Assembly (NCBI GenBank): GCA_958295975.1
Contig: OY282446.1
Coordinates: 1,217,289 to 1,281,288 of the forward strand
Direction: 5' to 3'
Length of the DNA: 64,000 bases
Source of the DNA: Tepidiformaceae bacterium
GTDB lineage: Bacteria; Chloroflexota; Dehalococcoidia; Tepidiformales; Tepidiformaceae
The notes beneath the pieces were generated by a model. That model did no database searches. It had not been told where the DNA came from and saw nothing but the letters and a program-made list of their open reading frames with translations. Positions within the stretch are counted from its first letter, which is position 1, and each line of letters starts with the position of its first letter. This document shows positions 43,144-50,983 of the stretch, piece after piece. The translations under genes were made by a program, and so were the position numbers.

Positions 43144-44114
43144 CCATGCCGCCCGCCCGCTACGCGCGCCGCTTCGCCCCCTCCTACGCGAGCGCCGAAC
43201 GGGGCGGGGCCTCGCTCGCCCCGGGGCTGTTCGCCATCGCCCTGTTCCTGCTGCTGGCCTCGTTCAGCGTGTACGAGATCACGCGCCCCGACCGCGCCGT
43301 CACCATCCTCGCGGCGGGCGTGGCCGCGCTCACGGACGTGGACCAGGCGCTGGCGGAGAACCTGCCGCTGCTGCGCGAACGGGCCGCCGCCGCCGAGGGG
43401 GACGAGGTCGAGCCGCCGGGCTTTCCCCTGCCCGCGGCCATCCCGCGCGAGGCCGCGCTCACCGCCGACGTTCCCGTGCTGCGCGCCCTCATCGCGCGGC
43501 GCGCGGCGCTGGCCATCTACGAGCAGGGGTTGGGGAGCCTCGACCGCACGGGGGAGCAGTCCGCCGACGTGGTCTCGCTCAATTCGGTGCTGGGGGGCTT
43601 CGCCAGCTTCCTCACGGGGGACACGCACGCGCGCGCGCGCTGGCTGGCGCTGGGGGCGCTCGCGGCGGCCACGCTGCTGGGGGCGGCCACGCTGGCGCTC
43701 AACCGCGGCTTCGCGCGCTTCCGCGTCTTCGGAGGGGCGGTGCTGCTGGCCGCCGCGCCCGGCTACCTGGCCGCGCGCGGGGCTTCATGGCTGCTCGACC
43801 GCTTCGCCTCCGACGACGCCTTCGTGGCCGACCTGCAGGCGGCGGTGCAGGCCATGCTCGCCGTGCCCGCGCGCAACTTCCTGATCGCGGGCGCGCTGGG
43901 GCTGGCCCTCGTGGCGGCGGGATGGCTGCTCGGCTTCCTCGCCGGGCGCCTCTGGCCCGACGACGACGCGCCCATGTTCCGCGAAGAGGGCGGTCCGGCG
44001 GTGCCCTTCGACGCCGTGCCCGGCCCCGTCATCCAATTCCCCGGCGGCGATGCGCGGTCGGAGCGCTCGCCCTGGCGCGCGCTGCGGGACCGCGTCCGCC
44101 CTCCGCGCGCCTAG
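43140..44114 (+). CDS. Membrane protein of unknown function, coupled to RDD protein
   Basis: A 324-residue protein: one helix near the N-terminus (~22-40), an external helical region (~60-160), then three more membrane helices (~168-188, 195-212, 248-270), and a charged Pro-rich C-terminus. The GTG start lies in the stop of the RDD gene (GTGA). I recognise no family. It ends with a CTAG stop overlap with nth. Confidence 0.65.
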   Translation: MTMPPARYARRFAPSYASAERGGASLAPGLFAIALFLLLASFSVYEITRPDRAVTILAAGVAALTDVDQALAENLPLLRERAAAAEGDEVEPPGFPLPAAIPREAALTADVPVLRALIARRAALAIYEQGLGSLDRTGEQSADVVSLNSVLGGFASFLTGDTHARARWLALGALAAATLLGAATLALNRGFARFRVFGGAVLLAAAPGYLAARGASWLLDRFASDDAFVADLQAAVQAMLAVPARNFLIAGALGLALVAAGWLLGFLAGRLWPDDDAPMFREEGGPAVPFDAVPGPVIQFPGGDARSERSPWRALRDRVRPPRA

Positions 44115-44761
44115 ACGCCCGTCTCCGCGGCGGGGCAGCCAGCCGCCAGCGGGCAGCCGCCGCAGCGCGGGGCGCGCGCCGCGCAGGTCCGCCGCCCGTG
44201 TTTGATGAGCAGCATGTGGAAGCGGTAGTAGCGTTCCGGCGGCACGAGCGCCTCCAGCCGTTCGTGCGCGCGCTCCGCCGTGGTTCCGGGGGGGACCAGC
44301 CCCAGCCGTTTGGCCACGCGCTCGACGTGCGTGTCCACGGGCAGGGCGGGGCGGCCCAGCGCGAAGAGCAGCACGCAAGCCGCCGTCTTGGGGCCCACGC
44401 CGGGCAGCCCCCGCAGCCAGGCGCGCGCCTCCTCCAGCGGCTCCTCGGCGAGGAAGGAGAGGCGCCAGTCGGGGGCGCGCGCGCGCACGGCCTCGAGGAT
44501 GCGCTGGATGCGCGGCCCCTTCTGTTGCGCCAGCCCGCCGCCGCGGATGGTCTCGATCAGCTCGTCGGCGGGCGCGTCGGCCACCGCCGCCCAGTCGGGG
44601 TAGCGCCGCATGAGCTGGACGAAGGCGCGCCCGCTGTTGCGGTCGGAGGTGTTCTGGGAGAGGACGGTGAGCACCAGTTCGGCCACGGCGTCGCCATGGG
44701 GACGGGCGCGCGGCTCGCCGTAGAGGCCAGCGAGCGCGGCCATGACGGTTTCGGCGTCCAT
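44111..44761 (-). CDS. nth: Endonuclease III-like DNA glycosylase
   Basis: A 216-residue HhH-GPD DNA glycosylase. The helix-hairpin-helix is LRGLPGVGPKTAACVLLF with its catalytic Lys, the catalytic Asp is in LPVDTHVERVAKRLGL, and the [4Fe-4S] cluster ligands are CAARAPRCGGCPLAAGC. It removes oxidised pyrimidines. It is nth-type by these features; a closely related specificity cannot be excluded. TAGGAT precedes the ATG by 6 bases. Confidence 0.92.
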   Translation of the reverse strand: MDAETVMAALAGLYGEPRARPHGDAVAELVLTVLSQNTSDRNSGRAFVQLMRRYPDWAAVADAPADELIETIRGGGLAQQKGPRIQRILEAVRARAPDWRLSFLAEEPLEEARAWLRGLPGVGPKTAACVLLFALGRPALPVDTHVERVAKRLGLVPPGTTAERAHERLEALVPPERYYRFHMLLIKHGRRTCAARAPRCGGCPLAAGCPAAETGV

Positions 44762-44773
44762 GCCGCCATCCTA
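44762..44773 (-). promoter_or_regulatory. Leaderless-type -10 box for nth
   Basis: TAGGAT on the minus strand (44773-44768), a 6-base spacer, then ATG. It lies back to back with the selD promoter. Confidence 0.5.
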
Positions 44774-44803
44774 CCGCCGCGCGCCCGGGGGCCGTCCATC
44801 CGC

Positions 44804-44815
44804 TACGATGCCCCC
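44804..44815 (+). promoter_or_regulatory. Leaderless-type -10 box for selD
   Basis: TACGAT, a 6-base spacer, then ATG at 44816. It places the selD start upstream of the in-frame TGA. Confidence 0.6.
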
Positions 44816-45862
44816 ATGACCGCGCGCGAGATCAGGCTCACCGATCTGACCAGCTGCGGCGGCTGAGCGTCGAAGGCGGGGCCCGGGGCCCTGGCGCAGG
44901 TGCTGTCGCCGCTCGTCCGTTCCTTCGATCCGGCCCGCCATCCCCAACTGCTCGCGGGGCTGGGGACGCCGGACGACGCCGCCGTCTACCGCCTGAACGC
45001 GCGCACCGCGGTGGTCGCCACGGTCGATTTCTTCGCGCCGCTCGTGGACGACCCGTGGCGGTACGGGGCCATCGCCGCGGCCAACGCCATGTCCGACGTC
45101 TACGCCATGGGGGGCGAGGTGGCGCTGGCCCTGAACGTGGCCGCCTTCCCCGAGGACCTGCCGCCCGAAACGGCGGCGGAGATCATCCGCGGGGGCGCGG
45201 AGAAGGTGGCGGAGGCGGGCGGCGTGGTGGCGGGGGGGCACACCATCTGGGACGCCGAGCCCAAGTACGGCCTGAGCGTGCTCGGCATCGCCCACCCCGC
45301 GCGCCTGCTGCGGAAGGACGCCCTGCGCGCGGGCGACCGCCTCTACCTGACCAAGCCGCTGGGCACGGGCGTCATCCTCGCGGCCACGGGCGGCGGCGGC
45401 GATTCCCCCTGGCTGGAGGGGGCGGTGGACTCGATGCTGCGGCTCAACCGCCACGCCGCCCACCTGGCGGTGAGCCACCGCCTGCGCGCGGCCACGGACG
45501 TGACCGGCTTCGGGCTGGCGGGCCACCTGTGGGAGATGGTCGAGCGCTCCGGCGTGGCGGCTCGGCTCGACGCCGCGGCGCTGCCGCTCCTGCCCGGCGC
45601 GCGCGAGGCCGCCGCCAACGGCGCGCACACCGGCGGCGAGGGGCGCAACCGCGATTGGGTGGGCGATCGCTTCTCCGCGGACGCGGACGCGCCCGCCGAG
45701 CTGGCGGCCATCGCCTTCGACCCGCAGACCTCGGGCGGGCTGCTGCTGGCCTGCCCGGCGCGCAGGGCGGCGGCGCTGGAGGAGGCCTTCGCCGCCGCCG
45801 GCGAGCCCCTCTGGCCCATCGGGCGCGTGACGCGGGGCGAACCCCGCATCGAGCTGCGCTAG
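44816..45862 (+). CDS. selD: Selenide, water dikinase SelD, itself a selenoprotein
   Basis: SelD makes selenophosphate from selenide and ATP, the selenium donor for selenocysteine and selenouridine. Read from the ATG at 44816, codon 17 is TGA (44864-44866) in TSCGG-Sec-ASK, the site of the catalytic Cys17 of E. coli SelD, with the conserved Lys three residues on. After the TGA the frame stays open through 348 codons in total and carries SelD motifs: PDDAAVY, VDFFAPLVDDPWRYGAIAAA, AMGG, VAGGHT, DVTGFGLAGH, FDPQTSGGLL. TACGAT lies 6 bases before the ATG. Automatic calling would truncate it at the TGA. A GC hairpin follows the TGA, but a standard bacterial SECIS is not obvious. Confidence 0.92.
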
Positions 45863-45909
45863 CCCTCGTGTCCCACGCACGGCGCTCCCGTACACTGCGC
45901 CCGCGCGCC

Positions 45910-46566
45910 TCAGGCGGCGGGGACCAGCCGGTAGCCCACGTTGCGCACGGTCTCGATGAAGGTGTGGCCGCGCGTCTCGATCTTGGCGCGGATGCGGCGG
46001 ATGTGAACGTCGACCGTGCGCGCGCCCCCGAAGTAGTCGTAGCCCCAGACGCGGTTGAGCAGCTGTTCGCGGCTGGAGACGCGGCCCGCGTTCATGGCCA
46101 GGTAGCGCAGCAGCTCGTACTCCTTGTAGGTGAGCGCCACGGGCTCGTCCGCCACCGTCACGCGGTAGTTGGCGAGGTCGATGGTGAGCGCCCCGCGGCG
46201 CACGAAGCGCTCGTCGTCGATGCCGCGGCGGCGGTGGAGGGCGCGCTCCACGCGGCGGCGCAGCTCGCCCGGCGGCGCGGGCAGCACGAGGAAATCGTCG
46301 GCGGCGTCGTCGGGCGGCACGCGCCCGATCTGCTCCGGCCCGCAGGCGTGCAGCACGATCAGGTCGTGCCCGTCGCGCGCCGCCTCCAGCGCGCGCACGG
46401 CGGCGGCGGAGAGGTCGCGCAGGTCCAGCAGGAGCACGTCCGCGGGCTCGTCCCGGATGGCGTCGCGCGCCGCTCCGGCCACCGTCACGCGCAGCCCGGC
46501 CTCCTCCAGCTCGGGCGCGAGCGCGAGCAGGTCGGGGCGGGCGCTGACGACGAGGACGGCCTGCAT
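45910..46566 (-). CDS. OmpR-type response regulator with degenerate receiver
   Basis: A 218-residue protein. The C-terminal winged helix (~130-215) is normal: ALTYKEYELLRYLAMNAGRV, SREQLLNRVWGYDYFGGART, VDVHIRRIRAKIE. The receiver domain keeps a central Asp (ADVLLLDLRDL). It lacks the acidic pair near the N-terminus (it has VVSARPD), and the conserved Lys is replaced (LVLPAPP). It may therefore not be switched by phosphorylation. No histidine kinase is adjacent. TATAAT precedes the ATG by 8 bases. Confidence 0.88.
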   Translation of the reverse strand: MQAVLVVSARPDLLALAPELEEAGLRVTVAGAARDAIRDEPADVLLLDLRDLSAAAVRALEAARDGHDLIVLHACGPEQIGRVPPDDAADDFLVLPAPPGELRRRVERALHRRRGIDDERFVRRGALTIDLANYRVTVADEPVALTYKEYELLRYLAMNAGRVSSREQLLNRVWGYDYFGGARTVDVHIRRIRAKIETRGHTFIETVRNVGYRLVPAA

Positions 46567-46580
46567 GGCGGCGGATTATA
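46567..46580 (-). promoter_or_regulatory. TATAAT -10 box for the response regulator
   Basis: On the minus strand TATAAT (46580-46575), then 8 bases, then ATG. This is the closest match to the consensus -10 in the window. Confidence 0.55.
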
Positions 46581-46598
46581 GGGGAGCGCGGCGGCCCC

Positions 46599-46922
46599 TC
46601 AGGCGGCCGGCTCGACCACGGCGGACATGCCCCCGCGGCTGCGCTCCATGAGCGGGTCGGGGCCGTAGGCGTGGATCTGCTCCTGCTTGCGAAGGCACTC
46701 GTCGCGCGGGCCCGTCATGACGATGCCGCGGCCCTCGCGGTCCACCACGCAGGCGATGCCGAAGCCCTTCTCGCGCGAATAGCCGAAGAGGTCGCCCAAC
46801 ATGCGGATCACGTACTGGTAGGTGTGGCTGTCGTCGTCGAGCAGCACGAGGTGGCAGGGCGGCTCGACGCGCTCTTCCACGTCGGGGCGATCGGCGACGC
46901 CGGGGCGGACGGTGGGGGCCAC
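46599..46922 (-). CDS. clpS: ATP-dependent Clp protease adaptor ClpS
   Basis: A 107-residue ClpS. The core is clear: CHLVLLDDDSHTYQYVIRML, LFGYSREKGF, GRGIVMTGPRDECLRKQEQI. ClpS delivers N-degron substrates to ClpA/ClpC. The acidic DDDSHTY segment holds the N-end residue pocket. The GTG at 46922 is preceded by TACAGT with a 6-base spacer and, further up, TTGCCC 17 bases from the -10. No clp ATPase is adjacent. Confidence 0.93.
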   Translation of the reverse strand: MAPTVRPGVADRPDVEERVEPPCHLVLLDDDSHTYQYVIRMLGDLFGYSREKGFGIACVVDREGRGIVMTGPRDECLRKQEQIHAYGPDPLMERSRGGMSAVVEPAA

Positions 46923-46934
46923 GGGGGCACTGTA
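46923..46934 (-). promoter_or_regulatory. Leaderless-type promoter for clpS
   Basis: TACAGT on the minus strand (46934-46929) lies 6 bases before GTG. TTGCCC at a 17-base spacing upstream could be a -35 box. Confidence 0.55.
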
Positions 46935-47041
46935 GGAGCGGCGGCGGCGCGGGGCAAGGCGGCCCGACGCTGACGGCGGCCCCTTGCCGCTCGCGGGCGC
47001 GCCGCGGCAGGGTCGCGCCAGCCCGCCGCCGGAGGTTCGCC

Positions 47042-48349
47042 GTGCTCCCCGTGGACCCGACCGCCCCCCTGCCCCTGCGCCTGCGCGCGCTCGACCAGGA
47101 GCGCCAGCGCCGCTACCGCCGCCACCTCGCCTTCTACGAGGGGGAGCAGTGGACGGGGCGGGCGCGCCGTGGCGAGCGCCGCCTCGTGCTCAACTACGCG
47201 CGCGCCTTCGTCGAGAAGATCACCAGCTACCTGTTCGAGGGGCGCGCCCTGCGCGTGCGCCCGCGCGACCCGCTGGACGCGGCGGCGGCGGAACGGGCGC
47301 GCGTGGCGGAGCGCGCCTGGCGCGAGGTGGAGGAGACGAACGGCCTCGCGCGGCTCGATTTCGAGACGGAGATCGACTGCGCCGTGCTCGGCGACGCCGT
47401 CTGGAAGGTCGTGTGGGACGCGGAGGAGGGCTGCGTGCGCGTCTCCGCGCCCGACGTGCAGGGCATCCACGTGTGGCGCCGCCCCGACGACGCGGCGCGC
47501 ATCACGGCCCTCGCCTCGCAGTACGAAGTGGGGCGGGAAGCGCCGGACGCGGCGCGCGCGGGCGTCTCCGACGCGCTCGTGACCGAATACTGGACCGACG
47601 CCGCGTTCGAGCTGTGGCGCGGGAACGAGCTGGCGCGGCGCGGGCCGAACCCGTACGGCTTCATCCCCTTCGTGGTCTTCCCCAACCTGAGCGAGCCGAA
47701 GCGTCCGTGGGGATCGAGCGACCTCGCCGCCATCGCCGAATCGAACCGCGAGCTGAACCGCGCCTTCAGCCAGCTGAGCCAGATTCTGGAGCTGTCGGGC
47801 AACCCCATCGCGGTGCTGGAGGGGGTGGCCGGGGCGCGCGACATCGCCGTGGAGCCGGGGGCCGTGTGGGAGGTGCCGGAGCGCGCCCGCGCCTACCTGC
47901 TGGACCTGCTGGAGGGGGGCGGCGCGGCCCTGCACCGCGACTACATCGACCTCGTCTACCGCACGCTGCACGACCTCGGCGAATCGCCGCGCACGGCCTT
48001 CGGGCAGAACCCCGCGGGGCTGAGCGGCGTGGCCCTGAACGTGGAGCTGGACCCGGTGGCGCGCAAGGTGGCGCGCAAGCGGCTCATCCGCACGCCCGCC
48101 TACGAGCGCCGCGCCACGCTGGCCCTGCGGCTGCTGGCGCGGCACGCCGGGCTGGCCATCGAGGGGCTGCGCGCGGAGGCGCTCTGGGGCCCGGTGCTGC
48201 CCGCCGACCGCTCGCGCCAGGTGGCGGACGAGCGCGCGCTGGTGGAGGCGGGCATCCGCTCGCGGCGCACGGCGGCGGAGCGGCTGGGCGAGGAGGACGC
48301 GGCGGCGGAGTGGGCGCGCGTGCGCGAGGAGCGCGCCGCCCTGGGCTGA
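47042..48349 (+). CDS. Phage portal protein (SPP1 gp6-like)
   Basis: A 435-residue portal protein of tailed phages, the dodecameric ring through which DNA enters the capsid. Typical features are an N-terminal YRRHLAFYEGEQW segment, LVLNYARAFVEKITSYLFEG, a middle wing region (YGFIPFVVFPNLSEPKRPWG), AIAESNRELNRAFSQLSQIL, and a C-terminal coil ending EWARVREERAAL. The GTG start has GGAGGTTCGCC before it. No terminase, protease or capsid gene is next to it. It is full length and in good frame, so it may be kept for a function. Confidence 0.85.
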   Translation: MLPVDPTAPLPLRLRALDQERQRRYRRHLAFYEGEQWTGRARRGERRLVLNYARAFVEKITSYLFEGRALRVRPRDPLDAAAAERARVAERAWREVEETNGLARLDFETEIDCAVLGDAVWKVVWDAEEGCVRVSAPDVQGIHVWRRPDDAARITALASQYEVGREAPDAARAGVSDALVTEYWTDAAFELWRGNELARRGPNPYGFIPFVVFPNLSEPKRPWGSSDLAAIAESNRELNRAFSQLSQILELSGNPIAVLEGVAGARDIAVEPGAVWEVPERARAYLLDLLEGGGAALHRDYIDLVYRTLHDLGESPRTAFGQNPAGLSGVALNVELDPVARKVARKRLIRTPAYERRATLALRLLARHAGLAIEGLRAEALWGPVLPADRSRQVADERALVEAGIRSRRTAAERLGEEDAAAEWARVREERAALG

Positions 48350-48384
48350 GCGCACGCGGCATGAGCGCCCTCCGCCTGTAGCCC

Positions 48385-49608
48385 TCAGCGCAGCGTGCGG
48401 AAGAAGGCGCGCACGTCCTCCACGAACAGCTCCGGCTCCTCCGACGGCGCGAAATGCCCGCCCCGCGGATGCTCCGTCCAGTGCGCCACGTTCACCGCCG
48501 CCTCCGCCGCCGCCCGCGGCACGAACACCATCTCCTTCGGATAGACCGGCAGCGCGAAGGGCACGCGCCGCGCCGCCTCCGGGTCCGGCGCGGGCGGCGG
48601 CGGCGTGCGGAACGTGTGCCAGTACCAGCGCGCCGTCGTCACGAAACTCTCCGTGAACCAGTAGATGCTCACCGTGTCCAAAAGGAAGCGGCGCGAAAAC
48701 GCCTGCTCCACGTCCCCCTCGTTGTCGCTCCAGTTGCGGCGGCGCTCCACCAGCCACGCCGCCAGCCCCGCGGGCGAATCGTGCAGCGCGAAGGCCAGCG
48801 TCTGCGGGTCCGTCGTGTGCGTCGCGATGTGCGCCAGCGCCGTCGTCCAGCGCCGCTCCATGAGGTCGTAGCGGTCACGCTCGTCGGGCGCGAACGCCTC
48901 GCGCGGCGTGCGCGCGGCGGGACCGCTGAGCGTCCCCACCAGCTGCCGCGTGCTCCCCGGCTCCGGCGCCTCCGCGGGCGCGGACATGGCCGGCAGCGAC
49001 GGCAGCGTCAGGTAGACGCCGCGCACGCGCCGCGGGTAGCGCGCCGCCAGCCCGCTCGACAGCATCGCCCCGAAATCGCCGCCGCCCGCCGCGAAGCGCT
49101 CGTACCCCAGCACGTCCGTCATCAGCCGCGCCCACAGGTCGACCGTCGCGCTCGTCTGCAGGCCGTCCACGCGCAGCGGCGTGGAGAAGCCGAAGCCCGG
49201 CAGGGAGGGCACGACCACGTCGAAGGCGTCGGCGGCATCGCCCCCGTGCGCCTCCGGGTCCGTCAGCGGGCCGATGACCTCGCCGTAGTCCCAGAAGGTC
49301 CAGGGCCAGCCGTGCGAGAGCACGAGGGGCACGGGGTTCGGCCCCTTGCCGCGCTCGTGGATGAAATGCACGGGCACGCCCTCGAACTCCACCTTGTAGT
49401 TGGCGAAGGCGTTGATGCGCGCCTCCGCCTCGCGCCAGTCGTACTCGTGGCGCCACGAATGGAGGAAGGACTCGAGGTACTCGCGGTTCATGCCGAAGCG
49501 CCAGTCCTCGTTGGCGAAATCGGCGGGCAGGCGGGAGCGGTCGAGGCGCGCGTGCAGGTCCGCGATGGCCTCGTCGGGAACGGCGACGGTGAACGGTTCG
49601 GGCTGCAT
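48385..49608 (-). CDS. Epoxide hydrolase (EHN plus alpha/beta-hydrolase)
   Basis: A 407-residue epoxide hydrolase that opens epoxides to diols. It has the N-terminal EHN domain (FTVAVPDEAIADLHARLDRS, WRFGMNREYLESF), the oxyanion-hole motif HGWPWTFW, the nucleophile Asp in GGGDFGAMLSS, and the late catalytic His in HPRGGHFAPSEEP. The length is normal for microsomal-type bacterial enzymes. Single gene on the minus strand; the substrate could be an aromatic or juvenile-hormone-like epoxide. Confidence 0.92.
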   Translation of the reverse strand: MQPEPFTVAVPDEAIADLHARLDRSRLPADFANEDWRFGMNREYLESFLHSWRHEYDWREAEARINAFANYKVEFEGVPVHFIHERGKGPNPVPLVLSHGWPWTFWDYGEVIGPLTDPEAHGGDAADAFDVVVPSLPGFGFSTPLRVDGLQTSATVDLWARLMTDVLGYERFAAGGGDFGAMLSSGLAARYPRRVRGVYLTLPSLPAMSAPAEAPEPGSTRQLVGTLSGPAARTPREAFAPDERDRYDLMERRWTTALAHIATHTTDPQTLAFALHDSPAGLAAWLVERRRNWSDNEGDVEQAFSRRFLLDTVSIYWFTESFVTTARWYWHTFRTPPPPAPDPEAARRVPFALPVYPKEMVFVPRAAAEAAVNVAHWTEHPRGGHFAPSEEPELFVEDVRAFFRTLR

Positions 49609-49698
49609 GGCGGAGCCTCCGCGCGGGGATGCGCGAACCTTACGGGATCGCGACGGGATCGCGCGCGAGGGAACCCCGTGCGTTAGCGGTCGTCGCGA

Positions 49699-50775
49699 CT
49701 AACCGCGAGGCCAGTTCGCAGGGACGCCGAGGATGTCCTTGAGTGGCTGCGACAGGCGGAGGGTAGGATTCGATAGGGGGGATATAGCCTGATGATTATA
49801 GCAAATATAGACCTCATCTGGTTCAGGAATATGCGAAGGGCTTGCATGTAGAAAGGCGATGATCGCACTCACTCTTGTATTCTCTTGCATCAGTACACCT
49901 CCATCTTCCCATAGAGCAGAGTTCATCAGTCGGTCCAACGGAAAAGCTGCTGCGGTATCAGACATTATATTGAGAGCAACAACATAAGGTGCAAGTATCT
50001 TCCCGTGTTGGCGAACCTTTTTCCTGACAGTTTTTCGAATAGAAGAAATCTCGTTTTCTTTCAACACGGACTCATTCCAAGCTTTTTGTGCAACTATAGC
50101 GACGTTTTTAATGCCACTATTACCGCGCGTATCTCCTTTGGCGATAAGAGAAACCGTGATCATCCACCCCTCACAACTGATCGTTTCTTCCATATCTCTG
50201 TGGAAGATACGGAGATCCTGCATTTCCTTGACTGTCTCCCAGCTTGCTTTCTTCAAGAATTCAGCAACTTTTCTTTTAAATTTTCGGAGCTTCGGTGGGT
50301 TAGGCCCAATTTTTATAGTATGAAAACTTAAGGCAAAGTCTGGAGAATGAATGGTATTAATGAAGTCTTGGATTTCCGCTTCAAATTTCCGGAAATTCCT
50401 ATCTTCTTTTGATTCACCATGAACAACCGCAGCTTCGACATAGAAAGGCAGTGTCTCTTTGGATTCCAACAGGAAGTCAGGGTTCCCTTTCCCGATGGGA
50501 GGATTAGGATGAATCGTGATGGCGAAACCCAACCGGCTAAACACCGTGTAAAGGAAGAGTTCAAAGTAAGCCGCGTTATGCTGCGTATCATCGTCACGGA
50601 TACGTCCCAGAAGATCGCGCTGATGATCGAGAGGGTATTCAGCAAACCAGCCATCCAGCAACGTCCGCACCTTGGCCCACTCCGGACGCGCGGACCGGTT
50701 GAGATAGTGAAAGTGGCCCTCGGCATTCTCCGCATGCCCTTCGTACGTCCGCTCGAAATCGTCGAAGATTCGCAT
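49699..50775 (-). CDS. AT-rich PD-(D/E)xK-like nuclease candidate
   Basis: A 358-residue protein. The stretch GNPDFLLESKETLPFYVEAA has the PD...E layout of a PD-(D/E)xK nuclease, with E-A-A where E-x-K is usual. A C-terminal region follows (NPTLRLSQPLKDILG). It resembles the stand-alone endonuclease-like proteins seen near restriction systems. GC content is far lower than in the rest of the window, so it was likely acquired recently. The ATG at 50775 is chosen because TACCCT lies 6 bases before it. A broken methyltransferase end lies directly upstream. Confidence 0.6.
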   Translation of the reverse strand: MRIFDDFERTYEGHAENAEGHFHYLNRSARPEWAKVRTLLDGWFAEYPLDHQRDLLGRIRDDDTQHNAAYFELFLYTVFSRLGFAITIHPNPPIGKGNPDFLLESKETLPFYVEAAVVHGESKEDRNFRKFEAEIQDFINTIHSPDFALSFHTIKIGPNPPKLRKFKRKVAEFLKKASWETVKEMQDLRIFHRDMEETISCEGWMITVSLIAKGDTRGNSGIKNVAIVAQKAWNESVLKENEISSIRKTVRKKVRQHGKILAPYVVALNIMSDTAAAFPLDRLMNSALWEDGGVLMQENTRVSAIIAFLHASPSHIPEPDEVYICYNHQAISPLSNPTLRLSQPLKDILGVPANWPRG

Positions 50776-50787
50776 GGGCACAGGGTA
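50776..50787 (-). promoter_or_regulatory. Leaderless-type -10 box for the nuclease candidate
   Basis: TACCCT on the minus strand (50787-50782), a 6-base spacer, then ATG at 50775. The spacing matches native genes even though the coding sequence is AT-rich. Confidence 0.5.
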
Positions 50788-50802
50788 GCACACCTCGCGG
50801 CG

Positions 50803-50950
50803 TTAGAGAATGCGGGGCTCGACCGGCTTGCCCGTGTACGGGTCGGTGAGCACGGGCAGATGCGCGCGACGGCCCTCGAAGTAGTCCGCATCGACCAGAG
50901 CTGGACGCGCGGGTAGCGCTCAGCGCCCACCGTGACCTCGCCAGCCTCGG
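50803..50950 (-). pseudogene. Frameshifted 3' remnant of a DNA methyltransferase-type gene
   Basis: Read on the minus strand, one frame gives AGEVTVGAERYPRVQLWS, and after a one-base shift the next frame gives DADYFEGRRAHLP and VEPRIL then a stop. Joined, this matches the end of the methyltransferase-nuclease at 54983 (IQIHTIEDYFEGRAPRIPRP). So it looks like the last ~50 codons of a related gene, with one frameshift and no 5' part. The fragment is short, so the match is suggestive rather than proven. Confidence 0.5.
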
Positions 50951-50983
50951 CGCAGCGCCCGCCCGCGCCCGTCGCGTGAGGCC

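Noticed and set aside
44816-44899. Reading the TGA in selD as a broken gene
   Set aside because: It falls exactly at the catalytic Cys position, the frame is intact on both sides, and a promoter precedes the upstream ATG.
44864-44920. A bacterial SECIS element after the selD TGA
   Set aside because: Only a GC-rich hairpin is visible; the usual apical-loop bases at the right distance could not be seen, so it is not listed as a feature.
49621-49698. GGGATCGCGA direct repeat as an attachment site at the edge of the AT-rich gene
   Set aside because: The two copies are adjacent and there is no matching copy on the far side of the AT-rich region.
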